This document shows positions 1 to 8,910 of a stretch of DNA of 10,739 bases, piece by piece (position 1 is the stretch's first letter; every line of letters starts with the position of its first letter). The stretch comes from Larix sibirica (Eukaryota > Streptophyta > Pinopsida > Pinales > Pinaceae). The translations under genes were made by a program, and so were the position numbers. The stretch lies in the NCBI GenBank assembly GCA_004151065.3, contig NWUY0300000607.1:34866-45604 (forward strand), read 5' to 3'. The notes beneath the pieces were generated by a model. It saw only the letters and a list, made by a program, of their open reading frames with translations. It made no database searches and had not been told where the DNA came from.

Positions 1-1139
1 CAAACATTCCCAAACAATCTATCTCTACTACAACCACATCATCATTATCACCTTGACACCAATAGCAACACCACATATCTCTTCACCCTTTTGACATCAA
101 TGGCACCTTGTTTGACATCAATGAAAACTTCTTCCATCAATGACACCGTGTGTCTATAAGATTTTTTCTATTTTTAGTTATTCTCTTTTGAGTGTAGGAA
201 CATTGCAAGTTTCATCAAGTATGGAAAATAATGAGGTAGTTGCAAGGAAAAGTGCCCATGCGAGACTTGGTAATCTAGTGTATTCACTACATAATCACAA
301 GGGAACAAAGGAGAACGAGCGGGACATGAACCATTGTGGAATTAAGTGTATTACTTCTATGAGATCATTAACAATACAAAAATCTTATAAACACATTTCC
401 AATCTTCAAATGAAGTTCCCACAACATTATTTTAGTTGTGAAGTTAAAGTTCATACTTTATTAATCAAGGTCAAGTTAGAGTTCAAGGTGCAACACATGC
501 ACAAATATGAGGATATGTTAAATCTGATCATATAATTTGTATGGGGAAACCCATACTTGAGGCAAGAAATGGATTTGTAGAAAACCTAAAGGGGATTTTA
601 GTAAATTTGTAGATGCATCAACTTGGAGAGTGTACCATAAATGAGATTAGCCTTATGGTGTTTAACCCATGCACTTATTTCAAAAGAACATGTCACTAGA
701 AGGATCATGCATTAAGAGGTTCCAAGTCTTGATTCTGATATAAAGCACTACAAATACATAGTGATACATCCATATTTCAAATATAAGGACATAAACCTAG
801 ACATATTTAAGAATGTTTAAACTTGTTTCTTTAGGAAAATCCATTACTATAGCTAAAAATACAAAAGGGTCATGCTGAATCTATAAAGAAAAAAAAATAG
901 ACTCTAATAAAATGGGTTATGCATATGATTGGAGGGCCAAGGAAAAGAGAAAAACTTAAATGCCACAAACCAAATCCCCTAATCAATAACCCACGAAAAC
1001 ATTAATCCCCCACTATTAAATCTCTTTTGCAAAGGCTCTCAACCCTTATTTAATGATCATGTATGCAAAATTGGCAAACTCTTTTTGTGGGAATAATTGC
1101 ACCAATTTTACTTTAAATCTAAAATGAGGAGGGTACTCT
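1..1139. other. Intergenic stretch without a recognisable gene
   Basis: AT-rich DNA in which no protein family could be recognised on either strand. Near the left edge a short phrase (TTTGACATCAATG) occurs at 90-102 and again at 111-123, with a looser third copy near 133. An unidentified ORF at 140-535 is listed separately. The right part (about 690-1139) could hold the more decayed 5' portion of the LINE that follows, because full-length plant LINEs carry an endonuclease domain upstream of the RT, but no endonuclease motif could be made out. Confidence 0.5.
140..535 (+). CDS. Unidentified 131-codon open reading frame, doubtful as a gene
   Basis: An uninterrupted frame from ATG at 140 to a stop at 533-535. 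The first 20 or so residues are hydrophobic (Ile, Phe, Ser, Tyr and Leu rich) and could mimic a signal peptide or membrane segment. The remainder is polar and basic, with no domain I recognise. A second in-frame Met begins the stretch MENNEVVARKSAHARL at about residue 28. No homologue, intron structure or promoter was recognised. In AT-rich plant DNA a frame of this length can arise by chance or survive from a transposon exon, so treat it as hypothetical. Confidence 0.2.
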   Translation: MTPCVYKIFSIFSYSLLSVGTLQVSSSMENNEVVARKSAHARLGNLVYSLHNHKGTKENERDMNHCGIKCITSMRSLTIQKSYKHISNLQMKFPQHYFSCEVKVHTLLIKVKLEFKVQHMHKYEDMLNLII

Positions 1140-1644
1140 TCTTGAACAAGTAGCAATTGAGTCTATCCCACAAGACCACTTCCCTATAAATTGAAAACAA
1201 GAGAACTCTCAATCTCCCTTATTTCTATATCTAGGTTGGGTAGACTTGATCCCTTCAAGTTCAAAGGATCATTATTATGGTTCATTTTAGTACTACCCTA
1301 AACATTTTTAAGAAACAATAATTTAAGTGTCTGGTCCTTGGTATAGATATTTATGAATGCCTTCCAATCATCATCCTAGAGAATAGATATATTCAAAGAG
1401 AAAGTGTAGTTCATATGGTAAAAATTACATGGAATATAATAAAAAAAAAATTGTATTTTTCACCACAACTGTTGGATGAGTATATGTTTTAGGTATTAAA
1501 CAACTTTTTTCCATAAGAACCTATTCCATTAACCACTGGGAGAAATTCCTCTCGTTTCACAATGGTGGTCATGAAATAAGAAATATCAATTCTATTTGGG
1601 AGATAGAGAATTAGAATGGTTGTAAAATCACTTCCCAACAGGGG
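1140..1644 (+). pseudogene. LINE ORF2: remnants of endonuclease tail and pre-RT linker
   Basis: This part is badly decayed and read across several frames. Visible landmarks are DHFPI (about 1162-1176), which resembles the SDH(F/W/H)PI end of LINE apurinic endonucleases, and DPFKFKG followed by LLWF (about 1248-1283), where plant LINEs have a PFRFENMW-type motif. KITWNI near 1421-1438 stands where KLKxWN is usual. Last come FLSFHNGGHEIRNINSIWEI at about 1546-1605, matching the KFFHxxANGRRxxNxIxxI stretch before the RT, and NGCKITSQ just after it. The order and spacing support the assignment although each match alone is weak. Frameshifts and stops break it throughout. Confidence 0.55.
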
Positions 1645-2930
1645 CTGGAAGCAAAGCAATTAAACATTTTGATGGTATTTTTCAAAAACCGAAACTAAAT
1701 AAACTTCCTACCTAGTTCAAAATTTTGCAGTCTGTGCCCATTTTTTTTTCTCAAGCTAACTGTGTGGAGATAGGGTGTCCTATCTCTTTACCTAAAATTG
1801 AGGACATTTTGAAAAAAATGGCCAAGGACAAGAGTCCAGGACCCAAAGGTTGGACTGTAGATTTTTTTTTGCAATTCTTTGATATTCTGGGGTCAGGAAT
1901 TATTCAGATGGTTGAAGAGTCACATATTACTGGAACTATCTCCAGAGCTGTTAATGCTACCTTTTTAACTCTTATTCCAAAGTGTGAAAATTCTTCAACA
2001 TTTAATGATTATCGCCCGATTTATTTATGCAACCTCATATACAAGATAATAACAAAAGTGATTTATAAGATAATCAAGCCCATGCTTTTTGAAGGTATTT
2101 CTAAAGAGCAATTCAACTTTTTGAACCAGAGACAGATTTTTTACTCCATAGGTGTCACTCAAGAGGCCATCCATTCTATAAAGAAGAAGTGGATCGGGAA
2201 AATGGTTCTTAAAATGGATCTACTTAAAGAATATGATAGGGTTGATTGGTACTTTTTTAGATTACTTATGCTTAATGCTAGATTAAGTTATGAAATAACT
2301 CAATGGATAATGGGATGTGTCACTTCAACAAATTTCACATTCTGGTAAATGGCAGTTTGTCTACTTTCTTCAATAGCTTAAGGGGCATCAGACAAGGGTG
2401 TTCCTTGTCTACTCTCTTGTTCTTGTTGTTCAATGAAGGTTTGAGAAAATTGATACTTTTGGCAAAGTGAGAAGATAATATCTAGGGCGTTAAAGTTACA
2501 ACAAGTCATTTTATGACACATCTTTTATTTGTAGATGATGTGCTAATTTTTGGCATTGGCTCGGTTGATGTGTGGCACTCATTTATGGACATTATCAATC
2601 TGTTATGTTTAGCCTCGGGCATGGAGGTAAGCAATCAAAATTCAAGCTTTCACTAATTGGATACTGATGTGGAGGTGTTTGAACAAGTCCAATTGCTTCT
2701 CCCCTTTCCCTCCCAACCTACTGATAATGGATTTAAGTATCTCAATTACTTCTTGAAGTCAAACAACTACATGTGAAAGGATTGGATGTGGCTCATTACA
2801 AATATTGAAGAAAGGGAAGATAATTGGAGCTACAGATGGCTCTCCCTGGGGATCAGGTTGATTTTGTTAAAGTCGGTCCTTTCTAATACCCTGATTTACT
2901 AGCTTTCTCTTGCCAAGGTTCCTCTTTTCA
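1645..2930 (+). pseudogene. LINE ORF2: reverse transcriptase domain, frameshifted and with stops
   Basis: This reverse transcriptase would copy the element's RNA into DNA at the target site. One frame runs from about 1645 to 2332 and is broken only by TAG at 1713-1715. It shows KKMAKDKSPGPKGWTVDFF, the LIPK...YRPIYLCNLIYKI block (residues near 84-108 of the frame starting at 1725), EQFNFLNQRQI, and motif A VLKMDLLKEYDRVDW with the catalytic Asp codon at 2217-2219. Near 2333 the frame shifts by one base. The next frame carries ILVNGSLSTFF, motif B RGIRQGCSLSTLLF (about 2380-2420) and the catalytic FVDD box at 2528-2539, then LASGMEVS. Stops interrupt this second part at 2468-2470 and after. 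All three catalytic aspartates remain readable, but the protein cannot be made. Confidence 0.93.
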
Positions 2931-3619
2931 TTTAAAATTTTATTAGACAGAAATTTTATAACTTCTTGTGGGCTAATAATCGGGAAAAATCAGGTATTCA
3001 ACTTGCTTCTTGAGATAAGATTTTGACTCCGAATGATTATGGTGGGTGGGGCATTAAAAATATTTTATGGTTCAGTAAAGCGCTAGCCATGAAAATCCTA
3101 TGGAGGGGATTGACTGGTAGAGGCCTATGGAGTGAGATTATAATGGGGATATAATTGAAAAACATGTCTTTGATTGAATGGATTAGAAAGGATAAAAATA
3201 AACGGCACTCGGTTTCCAATACGTGGAGTGGTTTGACATAAACTTTACCAAACTTAAATAGGTGGCTTGCATAGAAGGTTGGGAATGGGTTTCAAGTGAG
3301 ACTGGGTGTTGATCCTTTCATAGGTGGAAATGGTGTTTATAAGTTATATTTCACTACCATTCAAGAAATTCATTCTAGAGAGCTTTATTTTTTAAATCAT
3401 TCTAAGAGAACAGTTTATGGCCTGGTGGGAAACGGTTATTGGTGATATACGGATGAACTGGGATTAGTGTATGATTGTGCTACCAAGTGGGATTGATACA
3501 TTAATGCCCTCTATCATAGAGGTATTAAGCTAGATAATTCTGATGATAAGATCCTATGGTCCTGGAATGTTACGACTGAATAGGTAGATACCAAGCTAGC
3601 ATATGAAGCCATTTATTTT
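2931..3619 (+). pseudogene. LINE ORF2: thumb and connection region, open frame with stops
   Basis: This continues the FVDD frame without a detectable indel. Diagnostic blocks of plant LINE ORF2 are FYNFLWANNREKSGIQLAS, the strongly conserved GGWGIKNILWFSKALAMKI (about 3041-3100), LTGRGLWSEII, and KVGNGFQVRLGVDPFIGG (about 3275-3330), with YKLYF after it. Several stops fall where tryptophan is usual in the family, for example after LAS near 3014 and before KVGNG near 3274. The region probably links the RT to the zinc finger and takes part in nucleic-acid binding; this role is inferred from family knowledge. The stretch 3340-3600 is less conserved but stays in frame. Confidence 0.82.
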
Positions 3620-4015
3620 ACTCGGTGTGATCCCCGTTATAAGTCGTGGTTCCAACAAATTTGGAAATGGTTGATCCCTTTGAAAATACTATTTTTTTAC
3701 TAGCTCATCTTGGAAAAAAATATCATGACTGGATATAACTTTGTAAAAATAGTTGGATTTAGTCATATTTGTTGTCCTCGTTGCAAAAGAACCTCTAAAT
3801 TTGTGAACCACCTACTCATTCATTATCCTATTACTCAACAGGTTTGGTCTAATATTTTGGGTAGACACAATATTTATGTCAGTTGGGTTAGGGAACCTTC
3901 AATGATTGTCTGCATTATTGGTTTTCTTCGGGCTATCACAATAATCCTCTCCCTTTATTCTTTATCTGGGGAATTTGGAGATCCTACAATCTGCTCCTTT
4001 TAAGATATTCCATTT
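3620..4015 (+). pseudogene. LINE ORF2: zf-RVT zinc-finger module with a lost cysteine
   Basis: The reading FQQIWKWLIPLKILFFY, a stop, then LILEKNIMTG matches the start of the zf-RVT module that follows the RT in plant LINEs. The CPRC pair lies at 3773-3784, and NHLLIHYPITQQVW follows (about 3806-3850). The family normally ends with H-x-x-x-H-C-P, so the TAT codon at 3824-3826 (Tyr) stands where the last zinc-binding Cys is expected. The TAG just before LILEK stands where tryptophan is usual. Around 3957 the meaningful frame moves by one base to FFIWGIWRSYNLLLF (from 3958), the usual segment between zf-RVT and RNase H. Confidence 0.85.
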
Positions 4016-4099
4016 AATCTAGGTAGAGTATGTGAGAGTATCTATGGAATGTTTCTTGAGTACTATTAAATTTAGGAAGGAAAAAGTACTTGTATTATT

Positions 4100-4513
4100 C
4101 ATGCTCCAGTTTTCACAAGCCATGATCCTATTTGGTATTTTGATGGAGCCACTCAATGGGGGCAGTGTGGGGATGGTATGCATATCAATGTGATTGAAGA
4201 TCACCGGTTTTCTTTATGGATGGGTTGCGGTTCTAGTACCAATACTAGAGCCAAATTAATTGCTCCATGGGGGATTCTCTTTTTTGCTCACTTTAAAGGC
4301 CTCTTCGCGCTACAAGTGGTTGGGGACTCTAGATTTGTGATTGACTCATCCAATAGAAAATTCCATCTTCAACTCTCCATTTTATATCATTGGAAACATA
4401 GGTTAAGAAAACTACATGGGAATGGGAAGTTTTCTTCCATCATTTTTAAGCACATCTATAGAAATTTCAATCATACAGTCGATTTGGTATCCAAAAGAGC
4501 CATTGGAAAATAA
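4100..4513 (+). pseudogene. LINE ORF2: RNase H domain (RVT_3 type) with a missing catalytic residue
   Basis: Plant LINEs of this type end in an RNase H fold that would remove the RNA strand after reverse transcription. The frame reads DPIWYFDGATQWGQCGDGMH (first catalytic Asp codon at 4142-4144), FSLWMGCGSSTNTRAKLIA, VVGDSRFVIDSS (second Asp, 4325-4327), and KHIYRNFNHTVDLVSKRAI (last Asp, 4481-4483), ending with TAA at 4511-4513. The family has TNNxAELxAL where this copy reads TRAKLIAP. The AAA codon at 4253-4255 therefore gives Lys where the catalytic Glu belongs, which alone should abolish cleavage. The last 112 codons remain open, the best-preserved end of the element. No ATG of its own is implied; this is the C-terminus of ORF2. 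Confidence 0.9.
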
Positions 4514-5009
4514 GAGGGTTTGCTTCATTTTGAAGAATTCCATCACAATCTTGTGGTTTTGAAGGGTACCATACATGCTTATTAGAAGATCAAACATCTT
4601 TCCCTCATTAATTTTCTTTCTTGGTTTTATTTAAAAATCGGTTAAAGTTGTTTAGAGCTTGGATCATTTTACTAGTTTTGCACTGGAATTTCCTATGTAA
4701 CTTTGTGTCAATTGTTTCTAATTGATATTTTTGGAGAACTATCCTACACTCTTGTTTCCTTTTGAATAGAATAGTTAGTGGTAACTTGTAAAGGGGACTA
4801 CTTTTTTTATTATCAACCATTGGATCGTTATTGATACTTTTTTGCTGTAAATTCTAGGTTAGATTAGTGGACTTGATCTTAGGAGAATATGTTCAAAAGT
4901 ATTAGACTTGTTGTAAAAACTATCCAAGGGATAGATTCACTATACTGTTGTTTCTTTTATTCACCCTATGAATATCAAGAAGTAGTTTTTTCTTCCAAGA
5001 AAAAAAAAA
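4514..5009 (+). other. LINE 3' untranslated region and poly(A) tail
   Basis: This is AT-rich sequence after the RNase H stop, ending with a T-rich stretch and then a short run of A at 5000-5009. A T-rich stretch followed directly by poly(A) is a common 3' end of plant LINEs. The A run marks the likely end of the reverse-transcribed RNA. A possible target-site duplication starts just after it (see findings). No AATAAA signal close to the tail is clear. Confidence 0.65.
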
Positions 5010-5592
5010 GAAGTCACTATCAAAGGAATATCACCTAAACGTGTCGTAATTGTGGACTCAAAAATCATTTCCAAAATTGTGAATAAGGGTTACTTTATCT
5101 TCATGGCTCACTTATATAGTATGGAGGCAATTCTCAAACTTATACTCTAGAATTGTCTACCAACCCACTCTAGAAGTAGAAGGTGGTCTTCCGGGATATG
5201 GCTACAAGAATCCAAAAGGGGTGTAGTTCATCGGTTTTTTCTTTGCATGCACTCTTCAAAAATCACTCTAAAGTGTGGGATCTGCTATTAAATTTAGGCA
5301 ACTTATGTTGCAATTAAATCTAGAGGTATGTTTCTTTAAATTTTGAGCTATTATACCACCTAATTTTGACTTACATTAGGACACAAATATATCATTTTAC
5401 TTACGTTGATAACTTTTTCAAAATTGACTTTTATTACTTGATTTTCAACTTTCAAGACAAATATTTTTAAATGGGGAAAGCATGTTATGAACCTAACTAG
5501 AACATCTTCATTTAGATATTAGACTCTATGCACATGAACTATTTTGTATGGGTGTTCATAATCTTGTAATTATCAACATTTATTAGAGACAC
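5010..5592. other. Intergenic stretch, nothing recognised
   Basis: No coding family, RNA gene or long repeat was recognised. A short reading at 5042-5080 gives CRNCGLKNHFQNC, which resembles a CCHC zinc knuckle one residue too short. It has no supporting context and is best taken as chance. Confidence 0.4.
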
Positions 5593-5817
5593 GTTTCTTT
5601 ATAAAAAAAAGCAACATTATCTACATAAACATATCAAAAACCTTGATCCAACAATGTTTTTATAAATATAAGCAACATTACGTACATAAATGTATCTCTT
5701 TAAGATCCTTGGCATATTCCCTTCCTTATTACGTGTGCACTCAATACCTAAGAATTAGGAAACCTTGATCCAATAATGTTTTTTTATAAGTTTAAGCAAC
5801 ACTATATGTATATATGC
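5593..5817. repeat. Diverged direct repeats around CCTTGATCCAA and AAGCAACA
   Basis: A block containing CCTTGATCCAACAATG, a T-run, ATAA and then AAGCAACATTA followed by TACATAAATG lies at 5641-5693. A diverged copy (CCTTGATCCAATAATG ... AAGCAACACTA) lies at 5763-5815, an offset of 122. A partial third copy (AAAGCAACATTATCTACATA) lies at about 5607-5627. The copies differ by substitutions and small indels, so the duplication is not recent. No function can be seen. Confidence 0.7.
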
Positions 5818-6473
5818 AATCATTTATCTTCCCAAGCTTTCATGTTTTATATTTATTTATGAGAAATTGTTGTTATATTCATACATATATTTATATAGAC
5901 TAAACCAATCTTTATAACTAAAAAAAAATTGTCATAGAATAACAACAACTATAGATTGTACTATTTTATTTTTTAATTATACATAATATTAATCAACATA
6001 GATTTATTCTAGACCTAGATTTATTGAACATCAAGAGGGATCTAATTTCTTGAGGTGTAATTTTTTTATCTTAAATTTTTTACCCAATAAGAAAAAAAAA
6101 TTATCTTAAAAAAATGTTTAAATGGATTCCTCTTTTATTTTTTATGAGTCACCATGAATTATTTAATTATTATTTTTTTATAAGTGATGAGCCAACATAA
6201 GAATATAACGTGACAACATCTCCCCATACTAGATTGTAAACACCTCACTACTCTCAATATAATAAATAATAATTTAAATATATCCATTCTTTAAAAAAAA
6301 AAAAAATTAAATATATCCATAATATAATATTAAAAGAATTTAAAAAACCATTTATAAATAAATAATAAAATTAAATATATTATATTTTAATATCACCATT
6401 ACACTCAATCAAGTTTTCTAACATTTCTCATCCACGTGATTGGTTGCATCTACATCACCATCATCATGTTACA
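5818..6473. other. Very AT-rich intergenic DNA with homopolymer runs
   Basis: The stretch is dominated by A and T, with several runs of seven or more A or T (for example A-runs near 5921 and 6293). A phrase TTAAATATATCCAT occurs at about 6274 and again at about 6307. No gene, terminal inverted repeat or hairpin-bounded element could be defined. Confidence 0.45.
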
Positions 6474-6772
6474 CTCAATAATGTAGTGGATCCCAAACAT
6501 ATATAATGAATCTACTTCTTTAATTAATCAAACATATTAAATACATTTCATACTCAGAGTAAACCCCGAAGACCATTCATTTTATTAAAAACATATGATC
6601 AAATATCACTTTTAATATTTCCATCTCAATAATGTAGTGGATCCCAAACATATATAATGAACCTACTTTTTTAATTAATAATAAACCATATTCAATATAT
6701 CTCATAGTCACACTAAACACCAAAGACCATTCATTGTATTAAAAACATGATCAATATCACTTTTAATATTTC
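6474..6772. repeat. Tandem duplication of a unit of about 150 bp
   Basis: The unit beginning CTCAATAATGTAGTGGATCC at 6474 recurs at 6625, an offset of 151. Both copies then share CCCAAACATATATAATGAA, CTACTT and TTTAATTAAT. They go on to share GACCATTCATT, TATTAAAAACAT, ATGATCAA and TATCACTTTTAATATTTC, the last ending near 6772 in copy two. The copies are side by side and differ by scattered substitutions and small indels. No open reading frame runs through the unit. Confidence 0.92.
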
Positions 6773-6973
6773 TATAATATATTTACTACCAATTTATATG
6801 TTGATTTTATTGGTTATTTAAGAAGAAAATTTCATGGATGGACAATTCAATGCAATAATTAATATGGAATTTAGAAAAATATATAATATGTTTTTTTAAT
6901 CGATATTATAGTGCTTGAGTGGCATTATATCTTACGCAATATTTAATGATTGTTTAATTCAAAAGTAGTTGTT

Positions 6974-7101
6974 TAATATAGTTTTAGAAAAAACATAAAC
7001 AACCCAAATTTATTTTGTCTTTATAATTTATTTTATAGTAATATAGTTTTAGAAAAAAACATAAACAAACCAAATTTATTTTGTCTTTATAATTTATTTA
7101 A
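6974..7101. repeat. Tandem duplication of a unit of about 65 bp
   Basis: The unit starting TAATATAGTTTTAGAAAAAA at 6974 is repeated from 7039, an offset of 65-66. Both copies continue with ACATAAACAA, CCAAATTTATTTTGTC and TTTATAATTTATTT. They are nearly identical and differ mainly by one extra A and one C/A change, so this duplication looks younger than its neighbours. Confidence 0.93.
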
Positions 7102-7181
7102 TATTATAATAAAATAAATTGATTTGTAATCATTAATTATGATTTTTCAAAACTTAATCATAAAACTTCCTAATCTTCTAT

Positions 7182-7452
7182 AATTATAGAAAAATAATTT
7201 CATCCTTACGTACGTTTTCAAATTACACATTCCTTTATAAACTTACACACGAAAGTGGAGGTCTCATGGATTTATTCTTTGTTTCCTTCATTTCCCATGA
7301 TTTTTTTAAGTTTCCTTTCATAGATTTGGGATTCGTCTCCCAATTATAGAAAAAGAATTTCATACTTACCTACTTTTCAAATTACTCACTTTTTTATAAA
7401 GTTGCACCAAAGTGGAGGTCTCATGGATTTATTCTTTGTTTTTTTCATTTCT
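7182..7452. repeat. Direct repeat of about 110 bp with a short spacer
   Basis: Copy one starts AATTATAGAAAAA at 7182 and copy two at 7342. Both contain AATTTCAT, TTTTCAAATTAC and TTTATAAA. They end in a shared block of about 33 bases beginning AAAGTGGAGGTCTCATGG (7252 and 7409). About 45 bases of unrelated sequence lie between the copies. Identity is highest at the 3' end. No coding frame is shared. Confidence 0.9.
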
Positions 7453-7569
7453 GTAATGTCTTCATTTAAATAAATTCATAACAAGGAAATTTCATCAATC
7501 TTACTAGTTCCCTAGGTTGAATGGAGACATGAGGATTTGCAATAAGGNTAATATTCTTTGAAGTTACAA

Positions 7570-8345
7570 TATTTAACATGAGCATGGTGCCCCTTTTTTC
7601 CTTTTGCTTCTTGACATCAATCCAATCCCATTGTTCTTCTTCCCTAGCAGGAATATATTAAGCGAGAAAGACACCATAACATGCTCTGCAAGAGCAGCTT
7701 CTGTAGAGTTTTTGTTACTAGGAAATTATTTTTCTTCTTCGAGTTCATAGCCTTCGTGGATCCTGTCACTTCTATCAAGTGGTGGTGGTGCTCAACACCC
7801 TTCCACCATGTGGCTTTGCAAATCTTTCTAATCTTTCCTCCAAGGGGGATATTGGAAGACTTATTGGTCTTTTCACTTTGCTTTGGATAGGAAGCCACGA
7901 TGTGACCATATTCAAAGCATGGTATGCATCTAAAGATCAGTTGCTCATAATCAAGTTTTTGCTTCCAAACCTTGCTCGCTACCTCATTTAGGATATGTTC
8001 AAACAAGATAATTGTAGGCCATTTTGAAGTCCACCTGTACACTCAACTTGGCATAGGTTTTGATATGGTTGTTGTTGATTTTTGGGGATCATAACTAAAG
8101 CTTCCCCAAAACGTTTATGGTGGAGGCCAAAGACTCGGGTCCCCATAAGTGCAAAGGCGGGTTGGGGACCCTAACTAATATTGGCACTAAATTTAATAAA
8201 GAGTCAGAGGAGGGGTTGAAGGATGGAGACCATCTTTCATGCATAAGCATGCACATGCTCTAAACCAAGGCACATAGTGTAGGATATTGCTTTTTGTGCT
8301 TATCTAAGTGGTGGATCATTAGTGTTGTATTAGGAAGAGTGGGTC
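7570..8345 (-). pseudogene. Remnant of plant LINE ORF1 (DUF4283 plus CCHC zinc knuckle)
   Basis: Read on the minus strand, this resembles the RNA-binding gag-like ORF1 product of plant LINEs. From its N-terminal side (high coordinates) it shows DKHKKAIS, PWFRACACLCMK (about 8238-8274), then WSPSFNPSSDSL, LVPILVRVPNPPLHLWGPES and INVLGK (about 8100-8232). TYAKLSVQVDF (about 8025-8060) follows. A one-base shift then leads into an open frame down to 7644 with WKQKLDYEQLIFRC and the knuckle CIPCFEYGHIVASYP (C at 7926-7928). Past that frame, EEEQWDWIDVKKQKEKRG is readable at about 7595-7648. Typical knuckles are CX2CX4HX4C; the fourth ligand is Tyr (7887-7889). Two stops follow INVLGK. No endonuclease or RT lies downstream on this strand. 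Confidence 0.8.
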
Positions 8346-8910
8346 ATCAATGATCCTCTATTGTTAGATTTTCTACTATTGGACCCCCTTTATTTTGGCC
8401 CGATTGTGACTTCCTCACTTGGAATGTTGTTGCGGAAGGGGTTTCTTTAGCGAGAGTGCAACAAGCTAGTCTATAGTGTTCCCTAGGAAATATCATGTTA
8501 AGCTTTAGCTAAATTTTATTGGCTTGCCCACACATTTGCAAAAAGCACGATTGAATAACATCCTTGTAAAAATAATAATTGAAATCTAGTTGAGGCACAT
8601 TTCCTTTAATTATTACACCGTTGCAATGCTTCTATGTGGAGTACATTATTTCCAGCCTCAATAGTTGCTAGGTTGTCAGTAAGGAATGTGACATATCATG
8701 GCTTAGTATCCCTTAAAAGGGCCTCCGATTAGTTTAGCTTGTCCTAAAGGAGGATTTTGTAAAGGGTAGAAATCCATGACCATACAGACTTTGCTAGGGG
8801 CACAACTAGAATAAGAGTATGGTTGTTACCTCCTTTTGGCTTAGGGGACATTGAAAGACATTCACTCCAATTTTACAGTGTGTCCTTGGTTACAAGGTAT
8901 TGATAAAGGC
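8346..8910. other. Stretch between LINE ORF1 remnant and BMS1 pseudogene, nothing firm
   Basis: No reading frame, RNA gene or repeat could be recognised on either strand. It may contain the more decayed start of the minus-strand LINE ORF1, or intron and 5' sequence of the BMS1 fragment, but neither can be shown by eye. Confidence 0.4.

Larger units (their letters stand above)
1140..5009 (+). mobile_element. Degenerate plant non-LTR retrotransposon (LINE), 5' truncated
   Basis: The order of parts is that of plant LINE ORF2: a possible endonuclease tail (DHFPI at about 1162-1176), a linker, reverse transcriptase (about 1645-2900), thumb/connection region, zf-RVT zinc finger (about 3620-3850), RNase H of the RVT_3 type (about 4100-4513), an AT-rich 3' untranslated region, and a run of A at 5000-5009. 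No LTRs flank it. The copy cannot act: the frame shifts at about 1645, 2333, about 3957 and again before 4139. About fourteen in-frame stops lie between 2333 and 3710, and one RNase H catalytic residue is replaced. The 5' edge is uncertain because similarity fades out rather than ending sharply. An LTR element is excluded by the domain order and the poly(A) tail. Confidence 0.88.

Noticed and set aside
4019-4820. Minus-strand open frames at 4019-4204, 4412-4597 and 4608-4820.
   Set aside because: The first two are shadows of the LINE RNase H coding strand and the third lies in its 3' untranslated region; no similarity of their own.
5042-5080. CRNCGLKNHFQNC, resembling a CCHC zinc knuckle.
   Set aside because: The last spacing is one residue short, a stop follows two codons later, and no retroelement sequence surrounds it.
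6433-6443. CACGTG (G-box) followed directly by ATTGG (inverted CCAAT).
   Set aside because: No gene start lies nearby; such short motifs are expected by chance in a window of this size.
7681-7991. Two plus-strand open frames opposite the ORF1 remnant.
   Set aside because: Composition and overlap show they are antisense shadows of the DUF4283/zinc-knuckle frame.
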